DNA of 64,000 nucleotides from positions 1 to 64,000 of the forward strand of contig JAUJYZ010001342.1 in NCBI GenBank assembly GCA_033675265.1, read 5' to 3'. Below the pieces are notes generated by a model. It did no database searches and was not told where the DNA came from. It saw nothing but the letters and a program-made list of their open reading frames with translations. The stretch's first letter is position 1; each line of letters starts with the position of its first letter. Positions 1 to 22,242 of the stretch are shown here, piece after piece. The position numbers and the translations under genes were made by a program. This stretch comes from Actinostola sp. cb2023. Taxonomy: Eukaryota; Cnidaria; Anthozoa; Actiniaria; Actinostolidae.

Positions 1-452
1 TCAGTTTCAAAAGGACAGGAATGAAGCATGCAAGAGAAAATGCCTCTAATTTGAAGCAATATAAGCTTTGTTTGCAGTGAAACACAATAAGACGTCATCC
101 CGCATAATTTTCCGCATAATTTGCGATTTTTCCTGCATAATTTGCCAAAAAAATCCTGCATAATTTTGATCCCCCCCCCGCCCCGCATTCTACCATAAGC
201 CCTGCTAAAGCACTCTTTCAAATATTGACCACTGACCGCTACACTTATAGAGGTTCAACTGTATACAAAATATAAAGCTATAAAATGTCTTGAAAGTCAT
301 GAAGTACATGTACGCTAGAACAACATTATGATTTTTTTCAAATTTAGATTTATTACAAAGTTATTTAAATGTCGCTTAAACATTTTCCAGGGCATTGGCA
401 GTCATTTATCTATAGTATTCAGTCAGTGTATAGTGTTGTGGTCCATACTCAC

Positions 453-9800
<9,348 letters not shown>

Positions 9801-10546
9801 TTTTGAAGAGAAATTGTCTTTCAAAGAACCAAAGTCTCTAAAGAGAGAGTTCGTTTATCTGTGAGGAGTGTTTTACTAGCTGTGTCTTGCCAAGAAGCCG
9901 TTTAAAAGTGAAGAGAAAATGATCTTCGGAAGAAACCAAGATGGCGGTCGCCACGTCACTTTAGACATGTGTTACTCCTTGCCTCGATGTGGAGCGAACA
10001 TTTTCACCGTACTACTCCTCCCATCGTTAAAAATTCTGGTACTCCACAGGTATCCCAACCACACTAATGAATCAGAACTGATTGCAACTCGAGCATGGAT
10101 CATAAAAATACTTTTTATGATCCATGACTCGAGTAATACGGTCGCAAAATATATGCTGAGTTTGTAAAATTTGTATCAAGCCGATATCCTATCAGAAAAT
10201 GTTCTTGTCAAATTTTCTTGTCCATACTATATTTACTGTAAAAAAAACTCCCTCTATTTTTGCCATTATTAATATTATCCTGCTCAAAACCGACTTACAG
10301 AAATTAAATAAATATATTTTTAGGGAAAGCGTATTTATATTTATCCATTTACAGAATTTGAAATCCTAGGGAAATATTATTTCGAAGAAATTATTTTGCA
10401 CCCTCCCCTCCCTGAATAAAAACTATCGTTCGGTCCCAGTCTCAAATTCTTTCGCGACGTCCTTCCTCTCTCTTTCCTTCGTATCGTCGGCCATTACATT
10501 GTGGTGGATTCATCATCCGTCAGAATCTTGGCCCCAAATTGCCATC
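9801..10546. promoter_or_regulatory. Divergent promoter region between COPA and RACK1
   Basis: COPA starts at 9800 on the minus strand and RACK1 at 10547 on the plus strand, so the two genes are head to head with 746 bp between start codons. The stretch contains both 5' UTRs and no other gene. A palindromic segment at 10092-10136 (GAGCATGGATCATAAAAAT and its inverse) lies in the middle. The long open frame across 9631-9864 on the plus strand is antisense to COPA exon 1. Confidence 0.7.
10461..10480 (+). promoter_or_regulatory. Pyrimidine tract, candidate 5' TOP start of RACK1 mRNA
   Basis: CCTTCCTCTCTCTTTCCTTC lies about 70 nt upstream of the RACK1 start. RACK1 is a ribosomal protein, and such mRNAs commonly begin with a C followed by a pyrimidine tract that makes translation growth-regulated. 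The transcription start was not measured, so this is inference. Confidence 0.5.
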
Positions 10547-13500
10547 ATGACCGAGCAACTTGTGCTAAAGGGAACTCTTAAAGGTCACAATGGATGGGTA
10601 ACCCAGATTGCTACAAATCCTGTGAATCCGGAATATATTTTGTCGAGTTCTCGCGGTAAGTTCTTTTGGTGTTTTCTTTTGCTCTGCCGATCTTTCGTTC
10701 CCACGAGATTGTAAAATTTATCTAAGATGGCTGTCTTTATTAGTTTGTATGAACGCAAGAAATACAGTATACTGAATATGTACGTGTATATACCCAATGC
10801 ATACATGGTAGAACCATTGAATCTCATTTTCTAGTTTGGAATAAGCTTAACTTATTAAGCTTAAGCTTATGTTATTTTTAATATTACCATATCACATACA
10901 TATGTATGACCATGTCTCATTCTTGACCATCTCTTTGGCGAAAGTGCTTGAAAAACTGACCATTATTCGCTTGTTGGGTCTTTAACCAAGGAATTGTGCC
11001 CAGTTTTACGAAAGGTGTCTAGTGCTACCCATCAGATAAATCCTTATCCAGTGGATAAGTTGATACTGTTATCTATAAATAAATAAAGTTATCCACTGGA
11101 TAAGGATTTTTCCAACAGATAGAAGAGAATCCACATTATTGTTATTATGTTATTACCTTTTTATAATATTTATTCAGAATATGATATAACATTTTACAAT
11201 AATATACAATTATTATACATTTTAGCGTTGTTCAACTGAATAGAATATAACACTACAGATGTATTTAAAATGATCTTGTATTAAACACATGAAGCATTAT
11301 TTTCCTAGACAAGAGCATCATCCAGTGGAAGTTAACAAAGGAAGACTCAAACTATGGTTTTGCAGATAAGTGTCTGCTTGGACACAACCACTTTGTCATG
11401 GACGTTGTTATGTCTTCTGATGGTCAGTTTGCACTGTCTGGCTCTGCGGACAACACACTCCGTTTGTGGGACTTGAATGTGTAAGTACAGTACATGGGAA
11501 CACATTAGAAGCTTACAGGGACTAGAGTTGTTTTCACATGAGTGGGAAACCTACGGTACCGTGACACTCAAATGGCTTCCTTTTTGAACCAATCAAAAAG
11601 CGTGCAGATGCATCTCATCCAATCATGATCATGTTTCAAAATGACACAGCACAGTACTGTAAATTTCCCACTCGTATGAAAACAACTCTATTGCTTGCAT
11701 TGGTATGAGTGAAGTACATATGTTTTGGTTGAATATTTTGTCACTGGTTTGAATATTTTAGGACTTTATTTAAGTTTATCAGTCTGAGACTGTTTAGTGT
11801 CACCCTCAGAAAATAAAGTCTTTTGATTTGATTTGATTTGAGGACATTGTTTTATTTTCATAACCGACTCCCTTTCAGTTAAATCCTTTAAAGTGCCTAT
11901 GAAACGAAAATGTCGATCCTTGTTTATTGTACATTATTGTTGTTTGGTCTTTCTCTGAACATTTGCTGTATTTAAACATCGACTTTGAGCATGCAAACAT
12001 TTTCTTTTCGCGGTTCGAAAATTATCATTTTCAACCAAAATGTGCGACAGGAGACTGGGCTCTTGACAATTGCTCGGTGACGTCAAGAGGTTGTGCATGC
12101 CTTTGTTTGCACAACTCTTGACTTCACATTTCTATAGTTTGACCGAGCGGGAATTGTCGCACTTTGAAACCCAAAATGCCCAACTTCGTGCGCGAAAAAA
12201 AAAATGTTCCCGTAGCTCAATTCACTTTTTAACTCGTGGATTGCGTAGAGTTATTGGGATGAGATGGGGGAAAGTTAATATATGCACCAAATTGTAAACT
12301 CGTTTCCAGGGCTCTCTCATTTCATACAAAACGGCGGCCATTGCCATTGTACTACCGGCATCGACAGTATTTTATCGGACTTTAGGCATTCAACCCTGGA
12401 AATACCCTGAGAACCAATTAACTATGTATACTCTAAACAAACCAGTTTGCAAGCGACAAATACTCAGTGCTCTGATAGAGTATAAAAAAACTACTATATG
12501 CTACAACACATCGAGTGAAGGATTTATACACCGTATAGCCGATTGTGCCGAGTCGGAAGAAAGCCAAGTTTACAAAGCATTCAGGGAGAATCGAGGATGG
12601 AATATTAACCTATGGTCTACTCAGTGTCACTGACTTGAATCACATGGCAGTTTCCTTTGTCGTTTTCGAAGGAGAAGATAAATGTTGGAGTTCAGTTTAT
12701 TAGTGGGACAAACTTAAAGCCGTTTTTGGACGCCTTCACTGAAGCGAATATTTATCGGGTATAAAGTGTTTCATATCATTGTTTCACTCTCTGCATGTAC
12801 TAAGCTAAATATGTAGTAGTAGTAGTAGTTTATTATGCGTCATTATACGATTTATTGGTATATTTTCGTTCGTTTGGTATTCCTTTGTAAAAGCTATTAC
12901 CACAGGTAGCCCAAGCTATTAATGAGAGGCTTGTATCGAGCTATATATAAGAGTTTGTATGGGACCTTAGGCTCTGGTCGATAATTCCGTAAATAATAGG
13001 GCAAATAAACTCTAACCTTCCAGTAGTGTTGTTTGTGTCCTTATTGATTTCTGGTAGCGATTTCAGGGAAATCCCGCGATTTTTAGCCGAGCTCTCATCC
13101 TACTACTAAGAAGAAGGAAAGGTAGGAGACTCAGCAATGGCCGATCGGCTGATCCATCTCGAAAATCAATTTTTTTCTCCTACTAAACCACGTCCCCTTG
13201 CTTCGATACTCTGCAGCACGAATGGCAGATAGATTACCTCGAGGTTTGTCAAAAAAAGTCCGATAAAACTTCTCCTGCGGAGGCAGCAATCCAGCGAGAT
13301 CATCGAATAAACGGCCATTTCGAGACGCCAAAACCCGTGGCAAGGAAAAGCTGTGCAGACCGAAAGCCGTTGAGGCGCGGTTGGCCTGGACACGAGCCAA
13401 ATTCCTTCGAACGAGTGTCCCCATGGTCTGGAAATGCTAAACCCAAATATAGACTCAGTTACTCCGTTTGTATGATCACTGCACCAGAGTTCGTTTATTG

Positions 13501-16500
13501 CACGGCCCAAAATACACTTTGTCAATACGTCCCCTGATGTCAATATATTTTCTTTCTCCGTTTGCAAATGATTAAGAATATCATCGCGTGAAGTAAAACT
13601 CCCTTCGTTTGTTTCGTAATTACAGAGCAGCCTGCAGAAAGAAATGTTTACGTGATTCAAAATTTATGAAATTTAGCAGATTAACCGTTCCGTACGAGAC
13701 AATTAATAATAGACTTACCACGTTTTAATTCTAGCGTAAAACGCAACTGAGATGTGATTTTTCTTCTTAGCTTCTTTGAAAAAGTCTTCGCTTTGTCTTC
13801 TTTTCAAAGTGGACAGCATTATAAAGCTTTTAAACGTAACAATAGTTCGAGAACAAAAACACACAGGGAAAACTCGTTCGCCGATAAATTTGAACTACTT
13901 TCTAGAATTTCATTGGCCGAAAGAAACAATGGTGTTTACAAATTTTTTGTTCCCTGGGGGGCTGAGTCTATATTTGGGTTTAGCATTTCCAGACCATGGG
14001 GACACTCGTTCGAAGGAATTTGGCTCGTGTCCAGGCCAACCGCGCCTCAACGGCTTTCGGTCTGCACAGCTTTTCCTTGCCACGGGTTTTGGCGTCTCGA
14101 AATGGCCGTTTATTCGATGATCTCGCTGGATTGCTGCCTCCGCAGGAGAAGTTTTATCAGACTTTTTTTGACAAACCTCGAGGTAATCTATCTGCCATTC
14201 GTGCTGCAGAGTATCGAAGCAAGGGGACGTGGTTTAGTAGGAGAAAAAAATTGATTTTCGAGATGGATCAGCCGATCGGCCATTGCTGAGTCTCCTACCT
14301 TTCCTTCTTCTTAGTAGTAGGATGAGAGCTCGGCTAAAAATCGCGGGATTTCCCTGAAATCGCTACCAGAAATCAATAAGGACACAAACAACACTACTGG
14401 AAGGTTAGAGTTTATTTGCCCTATTATTTACGGAATTATCGACCAGAGCCTAAGGTCCCATACAAACTCTTATATATAGCTCGATACAAGCCTCTCATTA
14501 ATAGCTTGGGCTACCTGTGCTATTACCCGTGTAAACATGGTGAACAACTCGATCGCCTTAAAACACTTTATTTCGAAGTCTAGATGAAAAATAGACACAA
14601 CACAGATGTTAATCAAGCATTGAACTTTACTTCTTGAATACATTTTACTTAATGTTCAAATACGTTTTCTCTCTAAGAACGAAATGTAAAACATACGGCA
14701 CATTGATCACGAAGGATAACAAATATATATGACATGTGCTGGTTCCATGCTCAAACATGCCCTAACGTATTCTTCAAGGCGTTCCTCGTCACTCACATAC
14801 GGGAATCCACGAGTTCACCAAATGGTGCCTTTGATTATTAATGCCATGTAAACAAGCAAATAGTAAACTTTCGTAGTAGCAAATAAAAACGGGGTCTGTT
14901 TTTTCATTTCATAGGCACTTTAAAAGTACAAACCAGTGGAATAAATCAAACCACAACATATGAACCTCCCGTAAGTGACTACCCACCCAAAATGTCAAGC
15001 CTTGTGGTCGCTTATGAGAGGTGGTCGCTTATGAGAGGTTCCAACTATAGTGAACTTTTGGTATTTTGGAAAACTGGTCGCTTAGGAGAGATGGTCACTT
15101 ATGAGAGTGGTCGCAACGGGAGGTTCAACTGTATATACCTAAGTGCATATTAATCATAGAAAAAATGGCTGCCAAATTTAAATAGTCATTGTTTTGGACT
15201 GACTAACCTCGTGTCCATGTGAAATCTCTTTTGTGCAGCATCGTGGACACAAGACTAGTCAGTCCAAAACAATTATTGGCAGCCATTTTTGCATTCGGTC
15301 TATTTTTCGGGTTGAAAATCATAAAACATTGAAGCTATGACTTCAAGGACTTCTGAGAAAAGCAGTCAATGAAAAAGCAATAATGTTGAACATTCCCATA
15401 AAACACTTGCTTGCTGGTTCCTTTTCATATTGCAACATTGCTTGGTCTTTACCATTTCAGCGGCAAGACAACCCGTCGTTTTGTTGGCCACACCAAGGAG
15501 GTCCTGAGTGTTGCATTCTCTGCTGACAACCGACAGATTGTGTCCGGTTCTAGAGACGCATCTATCAAGTTATGGAACACACTTGGTGTTTGCAAATACA
15601 CCATCACTGAGGAATGCCATGCTGATTGGGTGTCATGTGTACGGTTTTCACCAAACACTGCCAACCCCATCATTGTATCAGCAGGCTGGGATAAGTTAGT
15701 CAAGGTATGCAGTAAACCACATTGGGATACCTGTGGTGTCTTCAGTTGAAGGGGTCTGGGCAAGAATCTTTGATCAAAAGTCAAGTTCTTCTTCCACCTC
15801 TGAATTGTAGAGGAGAATCTGGAGTTTAATCACAGATGGAAGTTACAGAACATTTTTTGTGAATGTAGGGGAAGGGTTTTGCTTGTACAATAATACATTT
15901 TGTTGAGGATCAGAATTGGGGGGGGGGGGGGGGGGGGGGGGGGGTAGCTTATATGCTTAACGGCTAAAATTTTGACCTTTTTACAGTTAACAGTTAATCC
16001 CATTGAGCCCCTTTTCCCTGAAAATGGATTATTACGGAGAGTGGGTTATCAGGGTTTCCTTTACGTCTAATGCTTAAAATTATCTAATTTTACACCTTAC
16101 GGCTAAATTTTAGGCCTTTTTACGGCTAGCGCTTTACCTCATTGAGACCCTCTTGGTTTCATAGATCTTTGTTAATCACATATCCATGTACATGTAGCGA
16201 TACAAAGATGAATTAATTAGCAATGTTCTTGTCTTACCCCTGGGCATGCTCCTTTTCTACTGGAACTTTGTGGTTAATGAGTTGTTGAATCTTGATGAAC
16301 TTTCTGATATTTGGTGGTCCTTATCAATGCATTTTATTGATGTCAGGTTTGGAATTTGACCAACTGCCGTCTGAAGACCAATCACGTTGGACATACAGGA
16401 TACCTCAACTGTGTAACTGTTTCTCCTGATGGTTCTCTGTGTGCCTCCGGTGGAAAGGTAAATAATCATCATCATAATAATCGTAATCAAAAAAAATGTA

Positions 16501-18255
16501 ATCATAATCATAATAATCGTAATCAAAAAAAATGTAATCATAATAATCGTAATCAAAAAAAATGTAATCATAATCTAGTAATGTACCGTAAAGTTCCGAA
16601 AGTAGCGAGGGCTTTACTTTTGGATTTAGCAACCTTAGGTAACTGTTACTTTCGGGGGGATCGCTACTTTCGGGTGGTCGCTACTTTCGGGGTGCTAAAA
16701 TCGTTAACTTTTAGGAGCCATACCGTGTACCTTAAACGACATCATGTACGGTATTTTAACTGAAACAACGAATATTCACAGGATCTAGAACGTATTATTA
16801 TGATTATAGCTTTTGTTACATTTGTTTATGTGTAGCAGTAAATGTTCTGGCTCTTTACGTGCTGTTTACTAGTGCTGTTCGCCATCTAATCTAATCATCG
16901 CTCTAGAGGAGGATTGCTACCTTCGGGGGATCGTTACTTTCGGGATTTGTTAGCAAGCATCATTTTTTACTGTTACTTTCGGGGGATCGCTACTTTCGGG
17001 GGGTCGCTATTTTCAGAACTTTACGGTAGTTCGTAAGGTTTCGTGAAGCGTAAAAAGACTCGGAAAAATACCAAGCCCCTGTGAATAACTATTACCAAGC
17101 GACAAATTAGTTTATAGCTTATAATCTTATTTTACTTTATTTTGAGGGTGACACATTAAACAAAAAAACAACAACATACAAACAAACAGAGCTATGTTAG
17201 AAACCTGTGGCACTCATGACAGTATTGATAGAAATAATAATAATATTGTACCTTAACTACAATGTACTTCCCAATCATGCGAAAACTAAAAGTCTAATAT
17301 TTATTAGTTATTCACATGTATTTCTGTGTACCTGCAGGACGGTCAAGCAATGCTCTGGGACCTTAATGAGGGCAAGCATTTGTACACCTTGAGCGGCGGT
17401 GATATCTTGAACGCCATGACATTCAGTCCTAACCGATACTGGTTATGTGCCGCAGTAGGGCCAACCATCAAGATCTGGGTAGGTTTTGTAGCTTGCTTCA
17501 ACGTGGTCGTGTATCATGTTCTGCCATTGTTTTTCGTTCACTCACAAAGAACATCTACATGTCCATTTGATGCCTTCAAGTTGACCATCCCCTTGAGCTT
17601 TTCTTGTTATCACAAATATATTGATATAGCAGTATTTATAACAGGAATCAGGGGTGCTTTCCATTTGTTTGAAAAACCGGTAATTTTGGTTGGGAATTAA
17701 ATGGTATGGTTATTTTTACGGAAATTCCAATTGAAAAATGTTCCACTATTGGTCTATTGCGGTTGAAACGAACCAACTGGAAATTTTGATGGAATCTCGT
17801 GGAATCTCTCAGTTCCAGTTCACTCGGGGATCCCACAGAATACATTCCAAATCCAATTAACCAGATCAAAGCATTAATGGTAAGCTCCCATTCCATCTGG
17901 TTTGCTACGTGAGTGGAAAAGTTCTTACCGTTATGCATCGGTCACCCCAACCAAATTTGGTGTAAAGCAGTATTCAGCATAACAACCTCTTTCCCAGGTT
18001 CCTCTCCTCCTCATGACTAAAATAGCATGGGAACGAGGCCTTGTTCAAAAACCAAATTCACGTTAAAATCTGGTTTTCTTTTAGGATTTGGAAGGCAAGT
18101 CGCTTGTTGACGAACTTCGCCCAGAGATCATCAACATGGGTGGTAAAGTACAATCAGCTGACTGTATCTCCCTCGCTTGGTCATCTGACGGCCAGACTCT
18201 GTTTGCTGGATACACTGATAGTCTAATCAGAGTGTGGCAGGTCACGAGAATTTAG
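10547..18255 (+). CDS. RACK1: RACK1, small-ribosomal-subunit WD40 scaffold protein
   Basis: A seven-bladed WD40 protein of the 40S ribosome head that also docks protein kinase C. Coding exons: 10547-10655 ([20 protein letters not shown]), 11309-11480 ([24 protein letters not shown]), 15461-15704 ([26 protein letters not shown]), 16347-16457 ([20 protein letters not shown]), 17338-17478 ([18 protein letters not shown]) and 18085-18255 ([15 protein letters not shown] to VWQVTRI and stop). The total is 315 aa against 317 in mammals. All donors and acceptors are canonical and the phases close. WD or WN dipeptides end each blade. The gene is intact. Introns 2, 3 and 4 contain transposable elements, and the last exon has a second copy at 45.3 kb. 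Confidence 0.97.
11524..11689. mobile_element. MITE in RACK1 intron 2
   Basis: AGAGTTGTTTTCACATGAGT on the left is inverted on the right, which ends CTCGTATGAAAACAACTCT. It is related to the element at 2.55-2.76 kb. Length is 166 bp and it is non-coding. Confidence 0.7.
11892..14919. mobile_element. TTAA-flanked DNA element with a nested foldback element
   Basis: It starts AGTGCCTATGAAACGAAAAT just after TTAA (11888-11891) and ends TTTCATAGGCACT just before TTAA (14920-14923). The same family gives the shorter element at 39687-40110. Without the nested 1.6 kb insertion it is about 1.4 kb and appears non-autonomous. A TTAA target is typical of piggyBac and Kolobok elements. It lies in RACK1 intron 2. 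Confidence 0.8.
12902..14518. mobile_element. Foldback element with ~570 bp inverted arms and 9-bp target duplication
   Basis: The ends are ACAGGTAGCCCAAGC and its inverse GCTTGGGCTACCTGT. The duplicated target GCTATTACC is at 12893-12901 and again at 14519-14527. The arms run roughly 12902-13465 and 13950-14518 and are nearly identical. A 9-bp duplication and long terminal inverted repeats fit Mutator-like elements. Mirror-image open frames in the two arms (about 97 codons, containing [15 protein letters not shown]) exist only because the arms are inverted copies; I do not treat them as genes. Confidence 0.85.
14961..15131. mobile_element. MITE with TTGAACCTCCCGT-type ends
   Basis: The left end TGAACCTCCCGTAAG and the right end CGCAACGGGAGGTTCAACT are inverted. 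Repeated TGGTCGCTTA(T/G)GAGAG words fill the centre. The same end sequences bound the 4.4 kb block at 33851-38266. Confidence 0.7.
15162..15290. mobile_element. Short palindromic MITE
   Basis: AAAAATGGCTGCCAAATTT and its inverse near 15275-15290 (ATTGGCAGCCATTTTT) bracket a second inverted pair, TTTTGGACTGACTA with TAGTCAGTCCAAAA. It lies in RACK1 intron 2. Confidence 0.6.
16584..17028. mobile_element. MITE in RACK1 intron 4, ACCGTAAAGTTC ends
   Basis: The left end is TACCGTAAAGTTCCGAAAGT and the right end ATTTTCAGAACTTTACGGTA, inverted and possibly flanked by TA. Internal TCGCTACTTTCGGGGG words repeat on both sides. A short CATAAT/AATCGT repeat at 16.46-16.58 kb precedes it. Confidence 0.7.
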
Positions 18256-18296
18256 AACCATCCATTAGTCCAATAACATACTGTACAATTGAATAC

Positions 18297-18302
18297 AATA
18301 AA
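18297..18302 (+). terminator. RACK1 polyadenylation signal
   Basis: A canonical AATAAA lies 42 nt after the RACK1 stop codon. It is preserved at the corresponding place in the duplicated exon near 45.55 kb. Confidence 0.75.
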
Positions 18303-18602
18303 CAGTAGAATGCCATCTTATACCTGTGTATGATTCATTTAGTGTCTCACGTAATACAGTCACCTCTCTCTAAGCTGGACACACTTGGGACTGACTTGTG
18401 ATGTCTGTCTTAGAGAGGTGTCCATCTATTGGCTGTGTTTTTTACTTGGGCACTTCCGTAGGAAGCCCGAGTTATAAAATGCGCTCTTGTTTTTATTTTT
18501 CATAGTACACAGAATGCGAAGTATTTGATCGTATTGGTACACCAAATGCGAAGTATTTGATCGTATCGAGTTTCAAGATTACTCAGCAGATAAGGGAGTG
18601 AG

Positions 18603-21600
18603 CAAGGAGGATGCGCTACCTATCCCACTAATGCTTTGCGAGCGCGCTTTAGGGCGAACTGATTAACTCGATGATCAAAACAGAGTCGAGGCGGATTTGA
18701 TACTCATGTTTGTTTGGAGTTTTCGAGGAGATTTCTGTTCGAATGGCCACGCAAAGGTAAGGAAATGGTTTTCTAATACTTACTTTATGTTCACTATCAA
18801 TATTAGCTTCAGAGTTGCTTTTGTAATTTTTATTTTTAAAATTTATCGACATTTTATGAATTTTTTGAGCGCTTCGAAAATGCTCAAGTAGCTATCAGAA
18901 AACATCAAAAATTCATGTTGAAATTGAAATCATTTGAGAAAATACCCCGTTTTCCTTAAATATGAGTAGATGTTGGTGCTTATTCTTGCGAAGGTCCCCT
19001 CGTTTAAGACCTGAACAGAAGCCATGAATATTGCCTTTTTACGGTCGATCGATTCTTAACAATAACAAATCTATATGGCGTACATGTACGTTCGTACACA
19101 CACATGTACTACGGGAAAATATTGACTGATAATATTGTCTTAGAGGTTCCTAAACATTAGAAATATGTTATTTCTGTTATACTTCTTTAGAGATCTTTAG
19201 AAACACCACGATTACTCCCGTGAAAGGCATAAAACGCTGCAGAAACCTACAGGAAACATTCCCCACGACAGAAGATCTCTTGCAGCAAAGCTATACATAT
19301 TGAGTCTTTTTTAACCTTTTATTTTGCCAATTTATTGTTGTTACAAGATATATAAGCTTATACGGTATTCAATATATATATTTGCCACAGTATATGGTAA
19401 TATACAGTAAATTAATGCTTTCACTCTTACAAAATTAATGTAGGTCAAGATTAAAATTGTAAAAATACACTAATTGCAAACACTATCTAGCGCTTGAAAT
19501 GGCACTTGGCCTTGGTCTTAAATTCCACAAGATTAGAAATCTGCCTTGTTGCTAAGGGAAGCTGATTGAATATGCAAGCTTCATTTATACAAGTCTCAGT
19601 GGCGAGTGCAGTAGCTTATGACTGTACTCTATCACTATTTAGTACTAAATTATGTTGCACAGTGTCTGTACTGTAATGTGAGAGTACTACTATTGTACGA
19701 TTAGCAGTACATTCATTATATATTTTTTAATACCCAAAGCTTATTGACCAGTATCTAGTACAAGCTGGGTGAGCATTGTTTTTTTTAATTTTGATGTATT
19801 TGCCATTACAGCATCTTTGGAAACCCAGGGGTATATTGTCTCTCATTTCTCGCTCCCAGAAGAATATACCCCTGTATTTCCAAGGATGCCATCACAGAAT
19901 TTTGATATATTTTGTTTCAGAGAGTTTCCTAAACACCTCAATACCAACCTTCCATTTTATTATTGGACAACCAATGAACACTACAGAGAAGATCCATTTG
20001 ACAACTTTGATGTCAGACATGATGATGATGATGATGGTGCAGGTGGACAGGCCCACAGAAATACCTTGTTTCTTCACAGGGTACGAAGAAACCAGAGACC
20101 AAGTCTGGTCCAATTTGTGACTGGTAGAGCATTTCTACCAGCCAGGAATGTCAGAACTATTAGACAGGAACATCACCATCCTGGGGCTGGTGAAACATCT
20201 CCATCTGGTTTCATGTTCCCCATTGAGAAAAGTAATCAGTAAATAGACTGCCATCAATTATTGAATAAACAATTTATTGAAACCATAACAGCTACATTTA
20301 TTTAATACATGTATATAGTAGTGAATTAATAAATAAGTTAGTTTTCATGTGATGTCACAAACTGGCATCTTGTATAGGTTAAAATAAATAAACATTTGAT
20401 AAAGGTAAATTATGCTATGTGAAAAGGTCTAAATGTATAAATGATTGATCAACTGCACACTTTGAATCAGTTCATTGCCTAGCATTGCACTTTTCCATTT
20501 CTGTAATTTTTGCCTTGGAATATAACCAACACCAATGAAAGATTCTACAATATACCGTAATACTGTAGCATTTTTTATCCCTAGGGTTGGTGGGTTCTGA
20601 AGTGACTGAGTTAAATTTCCTTATTCTTACCATCTCTCAGTGCGTTCTGGCAATCTTCATGATAACTACTGGCTTTTTAATGCAAAATGTTCACTAAATA
20701 GCTGACTTGCTTGTTGTTCGTGTTCAATATTATCATCATCACTTGTAATCATTATCATCCTCTAAATATATTAGGGCCTCAATTCATGAATCATCATCTA
20801 CTTCTCTAGCATGAGATAATTATTCTAGCTAGTGGTTGCTGTACTTGGTCTGGGTGTTCAGTATTACAGTTCCAGCAGGATTAGACCTGGTACATGTCTA
20901 AGATGTACTGTACTTGAACCTCATCATCTTCACCTTTGTAATCAAGGCTTCACATTAGGAGATAGAACACTGTCTAGGGAGGACATTGAAATCAAAGATT
21001 GTTGCCTTCAGAGTTTTGTCCTTGTTCCACCTATACCAAAACCATAGAGCAATTTATTAAGCTTATTGGTATATTATTTGACTATAAACACTGGCACAGT
21101 GAGTACCAATACTATAAGCTTATGTATCCATATTTTCATTATTCATTCATGGAGAAAACTGTAAGTCTTATTTGGTCTGTAATAAATACATAAAAGGAAA
21201 ACAAAGTAATATTAAGTAAGACCAGAAGGTTTTAAGCTTTGGACTAAATCTAGAGAATAGTTGAGAGTAACAGAATGATTCTGGACACTTACTCGACATT
21301 ATTAGGGGCGACTTTTTCAACATATTGACTTCAAAACAAGAAAAGGCCGACGTTTTACGACTTCAATTTACGTATAAAATATAACTTACCGTTATTTCAC
21401 AGCTGCTTAGGATTTCCAGAAGAACAGGAGACTTGTGATCCTTCAAAATATCCCGCAAAATCGACTGATCGTAGCCGTAAGCTTACATGTAGGTGAAGAA
21501 ACAAATCCTGCTTTCCGTCATTTTCTCAGGGAAACTTATACGTTCCAGTACGATATTCACCTCTAAACAAGGACAGCTTTCAAGAGAAACGTTTTCTGTG

Positions 21601-21772
21601 TATTCTACGTCGACAGAATGAAGAAATGTATGTTTTTTCCCTTGAAAACACCGTCTCTCAGAGCTCCTTCCTACAAGAAATCAACGACCGAATGACAAGG
21701 TCACGTGACGCGAAAAATTGATAATATAGTTCATTCGCAAAGGATTATGGGATAGGCCTCGCATCCTCCTTG
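18603..21772. mobile_element. DNA transposon with 8-bp target duplication (hAT- or P-like)
   Basis: The ends are CAAGGAGGATGCG and its inverse CGCATCCTCCTTG, extending imperfectly for about 40 bp (CTATCCCA and CTTTGCGA words on both sides). The flanking duplication GGAGTGAG is at 18595-18602 and 21773-21780. Copy B keeps the empty site, with a single GGAGTGAG at 45846-45853, so both ends are certain. An 8-bp duplication fits hAT or P superfamilies. Only one moderate open frame is present, so this copy is probably non-autonomous. Confidence 0.92.
19769..20242 (+). CDS. Open frame inside the 8-bp-TSD element, function unknown
   Basis: A 157-codon frame lying wholly within the transposon at 18603-21772. 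It has an acidic run (DDDDDG) near residue 90 and then SLVQFVTGRAFLPARN. The QFVTG word is reminiscent of the C-lobe of HECT-type domains found in some transposon-borne proteins, but the match is far too short to assign a function. An upstream intron cannot be excluded. It may be the last exon of a decayed element gene. Confidence 0.3.
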   Translation: MSIVFFNFDVFAITASLETQGYIVSHFSLPEEYTPVFPRMPSQNFDIFCFREFPKHLNTNLPFYYWTTNEHYREDPFDNFDVRHDDDDDGAGGQAHRNTLFLHRVRRNQRPSLVQFVTGRAFLPARNVRTIRQEHHHPGAGETSPSGFMFPIEKSNQ

Positions 21773-22242
21773 GGAGTGAGCTACACTCTTGTCCCAAAAC
21801 TCGCTAAAAACCGCTCTAATCGCTAAACAAACGACACAGGACTCAATGCAAGTAGATTTTAATTTTAGTTTTGAAAGCAGTTTTAGATCTTCAAGCTATT
21901 TTAAGAGGGTCGTACAGGGGTATTCTCGTGATGCGTGATTAGCTGATTTTATTTTCCGAGAAACGTGAATTCAATAAATTATTCTTCGTGATCCGTGATC
22001 CAAAGGCTTCGCGTGACCCGTGAAGAACTAGAATTAACAAGACGCTCTACTAGCGTGAACTTGGGCTTCTTAATAAAGCTGTTTTGATAGATTTTAAATG
22101 TGAAACCTAATAGCTTGTATCATCATACAGAAGTAGTTTTAGCCTACATGTATTACTTGCAGAATTTAAGTCACTCGTTGCGTGACTCAGTAGAGCATGC
22201 ATACGTAATTAGCTTCAGCACTCGCACTCCTAGCTGACAAGC

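Noticed and set aside
13131..14289. Mirror-image open frames of 97-166 codons
   Set aside because: They are the same sequence in the two arms of the foldback element; not evidence for two genes, and no transposase motif is visible.
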